NCBI GenBank assembly: GCA_023261465.1
Contig: JAHFOW010000106.1
Span: forward strand, 1-9,958
Reading direction: 5' to 3'
Origin: Planctomycetota bacterium
Lineage (GTDB): Bacteria > Planctomycetota > Brocadiia > Brocadiales > Brocadiaceae
DNA length: 9,958 nucleotides
The position numbers and the translations under genes were made by a program. Shown piece after piece: positions 1-5,996 of the stretch. Numbering within the stretch: the stretch's first letter is position 1; every line of letters begins with the position of its first letter. The notes below the pieces were generated by a model. It worked only from the letters and a program-made list of their open reading frames with translations. It was not told where the DNA came from and did no database searches.

Positions 1-55
1 TACATCCGTCACTGTAGTTGGGGGGGCAGGACTACGTCAAAAATATTTTTAAATT

Positions 56-105
56 TGTGACGTACGTCACAGACATAAATAAAAAAATCTGATATATTTA
101 TGAGA
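56..105 (+). promoter_or_regulatory. CRP/FNR-family class II promoter
   Basis: Positions 56-71 read TGTGACGTACGTCACA, a perfect 16-bp palindrome that matches the CRP consensus TGTGA-N6-TCACA in every fixed base. A TATATT hexamer at 93-98 is a good -10 box and places the start of transcription near 105. The operator centre (63.5) is then at -41.5, the textbook class II activator position, where the regulator replaces a -35 element. No good -35 hexamer is seen in its place. Established: CRP/FNR proteins activate from -41.5. Inference: a family member (cAMP, oxygen, NO or CO sensor; the sequence cannot tell which) activates rightward transcription into 105-1520. The operator match is strong; the -10 assignment is less certain in such AT-rich DNA. 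Confidence 0.6.
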
Positions 106-112
106 ATCTCAT
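100..112. promoter_or_regulatory. 13-bp inverted repeat at the predicted transcription start
   Basis: ATGAGA-A-TCTCAT is a perfect 6-bp inverted repeat with a one-base centre. It overlaps the start site predicted from the TATATT box, where a repressor would block initiation. No regulator family is recognised from it, and a chance palindrome in AT-rich DNA is possible. Confidence 0.25.
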
Positions 113-142
113 CTAACTCTTAAACGGAGGATAATAGTATAA

Positions 143-229
143 ATTGTAATACCGGCAGTTCTTTTGCTGTTTGTGTCTTGCCCAATATTCTCCATCGGTG
201 GGCACATCGTGCATAGCAGCAAGGAATAA
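143..229 (+). pseudogene. Possible remnant of a small exported peptide gene
   Basis: A Shine-Dalgarno-like GGAGG (126-130) follows the predicted promoter. About 12 bases later an open stretch reads as a typical signal sequence (IVIPAVLLLFVSCPIF), continuing to HSSKE and a TAA at 227-229. It has no ATG, GTG or TTG start: the codon in place is ATT (143), and the preceding in-frame codon is TAA (140-142). A second frame between 150 and about 275 also stays open and ends in GTAYGKEKSFTTQ. A start damaged by small deletions would explain this, as would rare initiation at ATT. I do not recognise a family, and it could be chance hydrophobic coding. Confidence 0.22.
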
Positions 230-308
230 AGATGGTACCGCCTATGGAAAAGAAAAGTCATTTACTACGCAATAAAGTAGAATAGTTGAAAATGCCTTTG
301 TGGCATTA

Positions 309-338
309 TGTAGTGGCAATTCATGAATTGCCACTACA
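309..338. repeat. Palindromic repeat, copy 1 (TGTAGTGGCAA family)
   Basis: A perfect 30-bp palindrome: TGTAGTGGCAAT, centre TCATGA, ATTGCCACTACA. The outer 11 bases of each arm are identical to a second copy at 1541-1570, while the centres differ, as expected of a dispersed palindromic (REP/MITE-like) family whose arms are conserved as a pair. Short GCAT/ATGC flanks (303-306, 339-342) can extend the stem past a two-base bulge. On this strand there is no T-run after it, so it is a poor intrinsic terminator here, but an RNA hairpin would form in the leader upstream of arcC. Confidence 0.75.
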
Positions 339-399
339 ATGCTACAATTAATATCTCTCACAATTTACAAACGTTAAAGGGAAAGGAGACGGGAAATTT

Positions 400-545
400 A
401 TGAAATACCTGTTTTTTAACTTTATAAGGAATAGAGGTAATTTGTTGGGATGTATAGTAGCGGTTTTGTCGCTTGCCACTATCTGCCCGTGAGTAGTGCT
501 GCGGTAGCTGTGCGTGAGCGCAACGAAGCACGGCGGGATACATAA
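400..545 (+). pseudogene. Frameshifted small exported peptide gene
   Basis: An ATG at 400 follows AAAGGAG (382-388) and opens a 30-codon frame whose product starts MKYLFFNFIRNRGNLLG and continues as a hydrophobic signal-like segment (CIVAVLSLATI) before TGA at 490-492. In the frame one base back, the text continues naturally as LPVSSAAVAVRERNEARRDT and stops at 543-545. Joined near 483-488, the two give a peptide of about 48 residues with a signal sequence, an Ala-x-Ala-type cleavage site (SAAVA) and a short charged mature part. This is most simply a single-base insertion in a small secreted-peptide gene, or a sequencing error. No classical slippery heptamer is present at the junction. Family not recognised. 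It ends 27 bases before arcC and could be co-transcribed with it. Confidence 0.35.
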
Positions 546-572
546 AATTCAACATCAACGTTATCAGGAACT

Positions 573-1520
573 GTGATTAAAAATAAAATTATGGTGATTG
601 CGCTGGGCGGAAATGCCCTTATCAGGGAAGGACAGAGGGGCGCTATTTCTGAACAATTTGAAAATGTACACAAGAGCCTCGATGGTATTATCTATTGTTT
701 AAAACAAGGATACACAGTGGTCATTACCCACGGAAATGGCCCGCAAGTAGGTCAGATGTTACTCATGGTTGAGGCAAGCAAGGCGCAAGTGCCGGAACTT
801 TCCCTTGGTGTATGTGTGGCAGATACCGAAGGTACTATAGGGTACATGATTCAGCAGTCGCTGACCAACCGGTTACGAAAGGAGGGGAACGATAGATGCG
901 TTGTCACCCTCCTCACCCAGGTCATTGTTGACAAAAACGACAGGGCATTTCATAACCCCACAAAACCTATTGGGCCATTTTTTACCAGAGAAGAGGCTGA
1001 ACGTCTTCACCGTGAAAAAGGCTGGCATATCGTTGAAGACGCCCACAGGGGATACAGACGGGTTGTGGCATCACCAAATCCATTAAATATTGTGGAAGAG
1101 CGGGCGATCAAAAACCTTTTGAAAGCCGGCGACATCGTTATTGCGGCAGGTGGCGGTGGTATTCCCGTTATTCTGAAGGAAGATGGGACTCTGGAGGGGG
1201 TTGATGTTGTTATTGATAAAGACCTTGCATCCAGCGTTCTTGCGCGTGATATAAAAGCACACTGCCTTATGATGCTGACGGGTGTGGAACATGTCTTTTA
1301 CAACTTCAAACAGCCCGACGAGCGCCCGATAAGCACATTAACGGTGGGAGAAGCCCTGAAATATTTAGAAGAAGGTCATTTTCCGCCGGGGAATATGGGA
1401 CCGAAAATCCAGGCAGCCATAAATTTTCTGAATTGGGGCGGAGAGTTGGTAATCATTACCTCTATCGATAAGGTACAGGAAGCGCTCGAAGGTAAAACAG
1501 GCACGAGGATTGTAAAATAA
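573..1520 (+). CDS. arcC: Carbamate kinase
   Basis: Cytoplasmic amino-acid-kinase-fold enzyme catalysing carbamoyl phosphate + ADP <-> ATP + carbamate (which decays to ammonia and CO2). At 315 residues it has the usual full length. Visible family motifs: ALGGNAL (10-16), the substrate-loop THGNGPQVG (52-60), RRVVASPNP (162-170), AAGGGGIPV (191-199), DKDLAS (215-220), GNMGPK (273-278) and the C-terminal GTRI (310-313). The GTG at 573 is chosen because AGGAA (566-570) lies just upstream, though very close; the in-frame ATG at 591 has no ribosome site and would cut into the first strand. No arginine deiminase or ornithine carbamoyltransferase gene is in the window, so the usual arginine-fermentation operon is not seen. 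The enzyme might make ATP from carbamoyl phosphate or run in the ammonia-assimilating direction; the sequence does not decide. The family assignment is very secure. Confidence 0.96.
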   Translation: MIKNKIMVIALGGNALIREGQRGAISEQFENVHKSLDGIIYCLKQGYTVVITHGNGPQVGQMLLMVEASKAQVPELSLGVCVADTEGTIGYMIQQSLTNRLRKEGNDRCVVTLLTQVIVDKNDRAFHNPTKPIGPFFTREEAERLHREKGWHIVEDAHRGYRRVVASPNPLNIVEERAIKNLLKAGDIVIAAGGGGIPVILKEDGTLEGVDVVIDKDLASSVLARDIKAHCLMMLTGVEHVFYNFKQPDERPISTLTVGEALKYLEEGHFPPGNMGPKIQAAINFLNWGGELVIITSIDKVQEALEGKTGTRIVK

Positions 1521-1540
1521 TGACGATCTTTTTATAACGG

Positions 1541-1570
1541 TGTAGTGGCAAGGAGCGCCTTGCCACTACA
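1541..1570. terminator. Palindromic repeat copy 2, likely bidirectional terminator
   Basis: TGTAGTGGCAAGG, loop AGCG, CCTTGCCACTACA: a perfect 13-bp stem sharing its outer 11 bases with the palindrome at 309-338. AACGG (1536-1540) and CCGTT (1574-1578) extend the stem past a small bulge. It sits in the 66-bp gap between the convergent ends of arcC and ydbL, the normal place for a shared terminator. There is no proper T-run directly after either arm, so termination is inferred from position and stem strength. Confidence 0.55.
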
Positions 1571-1586
1571 GGGCCGTTTGAAGTTC

Positions 1587-1967
1587 CTATTTCTGATACC
1601 ATTTTCCGCTTGAATCCTGTAACCAATCACCTTTTTTTGCCTTATTAGCAATTTGAACTGCCCTGCGTTGTCCCACTTGTTCCGGGGTAACGCCTTCTTT
1701 TCTTGCAATATGGGCATAGACCTTTTTCCTATCCTCGTTTTCATCCCGGACAACGTCTGCATTCTCGCTCTTGCCACCAATAAACTGCAAATAACCCTTG
1801 TTATCCTCCCCAACGATTCCCTTTGCCTTTAATTCATTGAGGATGGGAATGTGCCTTTCCATCGCCGCCTTTATTGCGTTTATGTCCTCACCGGCAACCA
1901 GAACACTTGTTAAAAAACTTCCTGTAATTAAAATAAACAGAAAAGACAGCCACATTTTTAATTTCAT
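1587..1967 (-). CDS. ydbL: YdbL family (DUF1318) periplasmic protein
   Basis: 126-residue exported protein of the YdbL/DUF1318 family. A signal peptide occupies about residues 1-25 (hydrophobic WLSFLFILITGSFLTSVLVA, cleavage likely after A25). The mature part shows the family pattern: IKAAMERHIPILNELKAKG (32-50), VGEDNKGYL (52-60), ENEDRKKVY (76-84) and the C-terminal KAKKGDWLQDSSGKWY (109-124). AAGGAGG lies about six bases before the ATG. In E. coli the gene is third in ydbH-ynbE-ydbL, and genetic work places YdbL in the periplasm as an accessory or modulator of the YdbH-YnbE pair. Here too it is third in order, 40 bp after ynbE. It is slightly longer than the roughly 108-residue E. coli protein. 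Family membership is strong; the exact role is by analogy. Confidence 0.9.
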   Translation of the reverse strand: MKLKMWLSFLFILITGSFLTSVLVAGEDINAIKAAMERHIPILNELKAKGIVGEDNKGYLQFIGGKSENADVVRDENEDRKKVYAHIARKEGVTPEQVGQRRAVQIANKAKKGDWLQDSSGKWYQK

Positions 1968-2007
1968 TTTTCCCTCCTTATCGAGAAAGTTTCACCGTAT
2001 CTATATG

Positions 2008-2271
2008 TTATTGAGCGGGTTTTGGCGCTTCTTCGGTTTTCCCGGCTTCTGTTGTTGCGGTTTGCGTACCGGCTTCAACTGGTTGACCGCTTATGGTTTG
2101 AGCAGCCTGGTCCAAATCACCAAAGAACTTTTCCAGTTCCCTGTCGATCCTGATATTCACATCAACGGTAATTTGCATAGGTTTTACTTCCACTTCCACC
2201 TTATGCTCAGTTTTACACCCCTGAGAAAAAATTAATAATGCCAGACAAGACGCCACAAAATATTTTTTCAT
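2008..2271 (-). CDS. ynbE: YnbE-like outer-membrane lipoprotein
   Basis: 87-residue lipoprotein. Residues 1-18 form a lipoprotein signal peptide ending in a lipobox-like FSQG-C with the lipidated cysteine at C19. The following VEVEVKPMQITVDVNIRID (26-44) is an alternating beta-strand segment typical of YnbE, which is thought to add strands to, and stack on, the end of the YdbH groove at the outer membrane. The tail from about residue 62 is rich in Thr, Glu, Ala and Pro and is probably disordered; E. coli YnbE is only about 60 residues, so this tail is extra. A strong AAGGAGG sits about six bases before the ATG. It lies between ydbH and ydbL as in E. coli, but is separated from ydbH by a repeat element. 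The short length makes similarity weak on its own; the neighbours make the call. Confidence 0.85.
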   Translation of the reverse strand: MKKYFVASCLALLIFSQGCKTEHKVEVEVKPMQITVDVNIRIDRELEKFFGDLDQAAQTISGQPVEAGTQTATTEAGKTEEAPKPAQ

Positions 2272-2410
2272 TACTTCCTCCTTACAGATTATTTTCAGTT
2301 ATCCAGTACAATGAAACCATACTACTCTATCATCCATACCTCCTTACTTGCATCGTTTTTTTTACCGGGTTTTATTTTGCATGGCAAAACAAAACGACTT
2401 TTATTGTAGC

Positions 2411-2430
2411 GCCGATCCCTTGTGGTCGGC
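2411..2430. repeat. Stem-loop at the left edge of the element
   Basis: GCCGATC-CCTTGT-GGTCGGC forms a seven-pair stem with one G-T pair. It lies just outside the better-matched inverted end and may be part of a dispersed TGTAG-type palindrome on which the element is built. Confidence 0.4.
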
Positions 2431-2514
2431 CAATGGCAGGGGATAAACCCCATACGTGTTAAGTTAATAATCTATAATTATCACCACCCTTTGTTCGGAT
2501 TAACTCCGCCTTGT

Positions 2515-2530
2515 CCCCCGCTGGCGGGGG
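2515..2530. repeat. CCCCCGC/GCGGGGG hairpin, left copy
   Basis: CCCCCGC-TG-GCGGGGG: a perfect seven-pair GC stem with a two-base loop, inside the inner arm of the element. An inverted copy lies at 2680-2695. The GC-only stem stands out against AT-rich surroundings, and either strand of the transcript could fold here. Confidence 0.7.
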
Positions 2531-2679
2531 TTAGGAAGTGGACAGGACTTCTCCAATTGTGCCGGCCATCCGTTCTCTCCATTAACTTATCACATTTTAT
2601 ACTCTTCAACACCTCATCTTCTGGCTAGTGCCCGGAGAGTAATTGTCCGTTGTGTTTGCCTTCAAATTTCCACCCCCTA

Positions 2680-2695
2680 CCCCCGCCAGCGGGGG
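2680..2695. repeat. CCCCCGC/GCGGGGG hairpin, right copy
   Basis: CCCCCGC-CA-GCGGGGG, the inverted partner of the hairpin at 2515-2530; identity extends to 20 bp (2679-2698). The loop (CA) is the complement of TG in the other copy, so the two are exact reverse complements. Confidence 0.7.
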
Positions 2696-2882
2696 ACAGT
2701 TGCCAGCCGTATCCAAAAGATTTTAAGCTGTTGTAGTTTGCAAGAATGCACGGACAAACTCCGTTTATCAAAGCCACTCAGAAAACCGCTTAACTTAACA
2801 CGTATGGGATAAATCCCCGCGCAACGGGATCGCTTTGAAATTCCTATACATTAGAATAAAAATTCCCATGCTTTTAAAATAC

Positions 2883-5411
2883 TCATTCACCCTGATGCAT
2901 GAGTTCGCTTAAACTCGAACCATAATACAACATTTTCTCAAGCGGCAACTTGAAATTAAGATTAAAGCGTATTCCCTGAAAATGCGCCCGCGGCTTTCCT
3001 TCTACTTTTACAAGTCCCACGCTTTTGCTAAAACCAAAGGGTAACAAATCTCCGGGATGTCCGTCCATCTGCATATGGATAAGCAGGTCATCGCCCTGAC
3101 TGAGTAATGAAAGTTTTGCCCAGTTATAGGTAAAATTTTTCAGGGCCGCCTGGGCAATTTGCATCTGAATGGTCTGTTGTACGCCAGGCGCTCCGCCTAT
3201 GAGGGTATCCGAACTTAAATTAAGAGTCCCACCCTCGCCCGGTGTCGAATAGAGAAATCCATCCATGACTTTTATTTTCCCGTCTCTATAACTTATTGGA
3301 ATACGCCCATTCACTGCGCCTTCGCCTTCTGCGCTTCCCAAATTAAACTGCTTAAATATGCTTGCAAGTTTCAGGCGGTCGCAGTACAGAATAATGTCCA
3401 GCCCGCTTTTCTCAGAATCTAAATGCAGTCCATGGGTATACACATGCCCGCCGCACCATGACAAACCACACTTTTCAATAAAAATAGATGCTGGCGATTC
3501 AATCTCTAATTCCATTTCCCCACCGGTCATTTCAATATCACCCCATGCAAACCGCCTGAATTTCAAAATTTGCTCCCGCTCACTCCTGAAACTAAATAAA
3601 TCCGGCACTTTAAGATCTAAATTTATACCTTCAAATACCATCTTTTTTTCGGCGTTTTCTATCTTTGCATTATGCATTGCCATGAAACCACTGCTTGTTA
3701 TTGCACTGCCCAGCATATCGCATTTACCGTGAAGATCAACATTTCCTTCAAACGACATCCCCGCTAACCGGGAAGAGAACTTTTCCAGGCCTGTTTTTAC
3801 AACCTTTTCCGGTTCGGCAACTTTAAAATCTATATGCGCAAAAAGATTCTTGTTGTCATTCATTCCTGCCTTTCCTGAAAAATTCATCAGAAAATCCGGT
3901 ATTAAATCCTTGTACTGGCCTGCAAAAAGCAAATCCAACCCGTTCTGATATGGTGTGGCAGAAATTGCCCCCAATTCCAGGTCAGCGTATTTTATAACAC
4001 CCACATTAAAATAGCTTTGTTCCTCATTTCTATAGATGACTTCCTCTTGTTTTGTTGATGGGAATGGCCATTGAAAGGGAACTTTTGCATGGATTTTTTC
4101 TGTATGCAGACTACCCGTAGTAAATTCAGCGTCTCCAAATTTTGCGAAGGCCTTTACAGTAGGATACTGCGTGGTATCAATTAAAGAATGGCCATACAAC
4201 CAGAAATCCGGAATATTTAGGAGCATAGAGGCAGAGTCATATTTTATCTGAGATATCTTCATTGCATATTGTACAGTGCCCTTTCTGCCTTTCCCTTTCA
4301 CGCCAATTGAAAAAACATTCGGATGCATGCCCATCTTTTCTTTCGACCCCTGAAATTGGACGGGTTCCCGCGTGCCTGGAGAATTCACAGTAAATGACCA
4401 GTCGTCCTTCGTTTTTTTACCTTTAAACGTCAGGGGTAAAAATTCTGAATTGGCAAGCTTTAACCAAAAACCACTTTTGTCCATTAATTCTTTATTTAAA
4501 CCCACATTCATTTTTCCCTGGAGGGATACGTCTTCCTGAGTAATGTGGAGATTAAAACTGGCATGCTGATCCATACTTATTTCTATGGGAAAAGGCGACA
4601 GCATACAAAAACGGGAAAAATGGGCGCTCACCTTATCGCCCGTCTTTGCTACTTCTATCACCAGAGGAACATCCCCCGGAGAGTTCTGGACTTTATAGCC
4701 GGCGTAATCAAGATCCAGATCGTCAAGAATCAACTGTAGTCCAAGGTTATTTGATTGAAGATCGTACGTTACATGCATATTGGCCTGAGTTAAAAATTTT
4801 AATCCAGGCACAAGATTCCTCAACCGGGGGTGCGACACTATTTGTATATCATATTCTGAGTTGCGAGCCTTTTCATTTGTTACTACAGGTTTCATTTTCA
4901 AATTAAAGGGAATTCTCGACGTCGTATATCCTGATTTCACAACAATCGTAGCATTGCGAATCTCAAACAAATCAAAACTTACCGGGGGCGTCCATGGTTG
5001 GGCATTGACCTTCGGAGTATCTGAAGAACTCTGGAAAATAGTATTTAAATCTATCCCCGGCACTATGATTTTTCCATCTTTATACTCTGCCTTAATTTTA
5101 ACCCCGTTCAGAAAAATTTTACGAATATGTTTTTTCATCAAACCCGGCAAGGAATAATCTATACGGGCAGAATCAAACGATAAAACAGGCGTTGCTTTCG
5201 TTCCCCATTCAAAAGACGCCAGATCGAGCCCGCCCAGGTTGAATTTGCGGACTTCACAGGTTGCCCTGTCAAAGCCCATACTTTTTGCTATACCGGGGAG
5301 CAATTTCCTTTCCAGATAAATCGGGATTGAAAAATATATGCCGCACAACACGGAAAAAAGAATACCCGCTATTACAACAAAGCGAAAAAGTATCTTCTTT
5401 TTCTGAGCCAT
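2883..5411 (-). CDS. ydbH: YdbH-like AsmA-family intermembrane bridge protein
   Basis: 842-residue protein with one N-terminal membrane segment (about residues 8-28) after a MAQKKK start, then a long periplasmic part made almost wholly of alternating beta-strand sequence, as in the AsmA-like group (TamB, YhdP, YdbH) that form a lipid-carrying beta-groove from the inner membrane toward the outer membrane. The C-terminal region (about 740-842; motifs VQQTIQMQIAQAALKNFTYN, GDDLLIHMQMDGHPGD and the FNLNFKLPLEKML ending) resembles the YdbH C-terminal domain, named 'dicarboxylate transport' in Pfam, a label now considered misleading. E. coli YdbH is about 880 residues, so this is full length. AAAGGA stands upstream of the ATG. 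It is first of three genes with ynbE and ydbL, which supports the call more than sequence alone. Role by family: phospholipid movement across the envelope. Confidence 0.85.
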   Translation of the reverse strand: MAQKKKILFRFVVIAGILFSVLCGIYFSIPIYLERKLLPGIAKSMGFDRATCEVRKFNLGGLDLASFEWGTKATPVLSFDSARIDYSLPGLMKKHIRKIFLNGVKIKAEYKDGKIIVPGIDLNTIFQSSSDTPKVNAQPWTPPVSFDLFEIRNATIVVKSGYTTSRIPFNLKMKPVVTNEKARNSEYDIQIVSHPRLRNLVPGLKFLTQANMHVTYDLQSNNLGLQLILDDLDLDYAGYKVQNSPGDVPLVIEVAKTGDKVSAHFSRFCMLSPFPIEISMDQHASFNLHITQEDVSLQGKMNVGLNKELMDKSGFWLKLANSEFLPLTFKGKKTKDDWSFTVNSPGTREPVQFQGSKEKMGMHPNVFSIGVKGKGRKGTVQYAMKISQIKYDSASMLLNIPDFWLYGHSLIDTTQYPTVKAFAKFGDAEFTTGSLHTEKIHAKVPFQWPFPSTKQEEVIYRNEEQSYFNVGVIKYADLELGAISATPYQNGLDLLFAGQYKDLIPDFLMNFSGKAGMNDNKNLFAHIDFKVAEPEKVVKTGLEKFSSRLAGMSFEGNVDLHGKCDMLGSAITSSGFMAMHNAKIENAEKKMVFEGINLDLKVPDLFSFRSEREQILKFRRFAWGDIEMTGGEMELEIESPASIFIEKCGLSWCGGHVYTHGLHLDSEKSGLDIILYCDRLKLASIFKQFNLGSAEGEGAVNGRIPISYRDGKIKVMDGFLYSTPGEGGTLNLSSDTLIGGAPGVQQTIQMQIAQAALKNFTYNWAKLSLLSQGDDLLIHMQMDGHPGDLLPFGFSKSVGLVKVEGKPRAHFQGIRFNLNFKLPLEKMLYYGSSLSELMHQGE

Positions 5412-5895
5412 ATAACCAATTCCTTTATCAGAGTTTTATCCTGACGCAGCATAGCCACAACCAATTCCCCCCTTATTAAGGTCAGAAAAATTGCTTCGGA
5501 AAAGACCATCGCAATGACCTGGTGCAGCTACATTGCAACTAAATTCCCTTTAAAAAGGGGATTTTGAGAAACTTACAAAAAAAGTTATTACACGGTAGTA
5601 TTTTAACCTTTGTGAAATACTATAAAACCAGATGGACGCAAAAGCAAGTATGCAATGATAAAATTTCCTTGATAGCCTTCTAAGCACTGATAGAATACAA
5701 TGAGCATTTCAGTTCACCGCGAAACTATAAAGAACGCACACGAAAGACGCAAGATTTTGCGTATCTACCACCTTTCAAAGGTTCAATCGCCCACGATTGA
5801 ACCTGAATATTTGGCGTCTTCGTGACTTTGTGACAAGTTTGAGGTTCCTTAACATTAATAATTAATGACACTTTCTGAATAAAAAGAGCAGGAAT
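5412..5895. other. Divergent intergenic region without recognisable genes
   Basis: This stretch separates ydbH (left, minus) from the 31-residue peptide gene (right, plus) and must hold both promoters. No frame in it looks coding. It contains small inverted repeats (CCTTA-T-TAAGG at 5471-5481; GCAATG/CATTGC at 5511-5536), a nested stem-loop block at 5739-5824, and just before the plus-strand gene the AT-rich palindrome ATTAAT-A-ATTAAT near 5853-5865. I cannot place a convincing -35/-10 pair for either direction. Confidence 0.5.
5739..5824. repeat. Nested inverted repeats (stem-loop block)
   Basis: An outer pair CACGAAAGACGC (5739-5750) and GCGTCTTCGTG (5814-5824) matches except for one bulged A. 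Within it are CGCAA-GATT-TTGCG (5748-5761, overlapping the outer arm) and an 11-bp perfect stem AGGTTCAATCG-CCCA-CGATTGAACCT (5779-5804). Such composite palindromes are typical of dispersed non-coding repeats and could also fold as RNA in a leader of the downstream genes. Confidence 0.55.
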
Positions 5896-5991
5896 ATGGA
5901 ACTCCTATATTTTATCGTAAGCGTAGTATCGTTTATCGTCATTGGTATTTTATTTTATGGAAAATATCTTTTTAAACGAAGAAAGAAATAA
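5896..5991 (+). CDS. 31-residue single-pass membrane peptide
   Basis: ATG at 5896 preceded by AGGAA (5890-5894, close to the start), TAA at 5989-5991. The product starts MELLYFIVSVVSFIVIGI, one hydrophobic helix of about 20 residues, and ends in a basic tail (KYLFKRRKK). By the positive-inside rule the tail would face the cytoplasm. The stop lies five bases before the ATG of the thioredoxin-NHL gene, which has no good ribosome site of its own, so translation of the two is probably coupled. A short helix plus basic tail next to a thiol-redox protein recalls CcmD-type cytochrome-maturation peptides, but this is only a resemblance in shape. The real-gene call rests on the ribosome site, clean helix and tight spacing. 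Confidence 0.55.
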   Translation: MELLYFIVSVVSFIVIGILFYGKYLFKRRKK

Positions 5992-5996
5992 ATTTT

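Larger units (their letters stand above)
2408..2834. mobile_element. MITE-like nested inverted-repeat element
   Basis: About 430 bp of non-coding DNA bounded by matching inverted ends. The best-matched part is 2439-2467 against 2790-2818 (29 bp, three mismatches, the inner 19 bp perfect, including ATACGTGTTAAGTTAA). Further out, AGC..GATCCC..TTG is shared between 2408-2423 and the complement of 2821-2834. Inside is a second inverted pair, 2512-2531 and 2679-2698 (20 bp perfect), each itself a CCCCCGC-TG-GCGGGGG-type hairpin. No transposase frame is present, so if mobile it would depend on enzymes elsewhere. A clear target duplication is not visible, so the exact ends are uncertain. It fills most of the gap between ydbH and ynbE. 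The inverted repeats are plain; the mobile-element label is inference. Confidence 0.6.

Noticed and set aside
1..40. GTAGT/ACTAC pairing around a G-run at the left edge
   Set aside because: Five-base arms with a long loop at the window edge; too weak to call.
309..338. Riboswitch or T-box leader for arcC
   Set aside because: It is a simple perfect palindrome with a family member elsewhere in the window; no multi-helix aptamer layout is visible.
573..1520. Other amino-acid kinases (glutamate 5-kinase, aspartokinase, acetylglutamate kinase) considered for the kinase gene
   Set aside because: The ALGGNAL, THGNGPQVG and RRVVASPNP combination and the 315-residue length are specific to carbamate kinase.
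1532..1813. 93-codon minus-strand frame overlapping ydbL
   Set aside because: It lies in another frame of ydbL, runs through the terminator palindrome, and its translation has no family character; ydbL has a signal peptide, family motifs and a strong ribosome site.
2422..2628. 68-codon plus-strand frame inside the repeat element
   Set aside because: Its text (LTPPCPPLAG and similar) comes from translating the GC-rich hairpin; no ribosome site and no protein-like pattern.
2512..2698. CRISPR-like pair of GC-rich repeats
   Set aside because: Only two units, in inverted and not direct orientation, about 150 bp apart, with no array or cas gene.
3358..3732. 124-codon plus-strand frame
   Set aside because: Antisense shadow of ydbH; no ribosome site and no domain.
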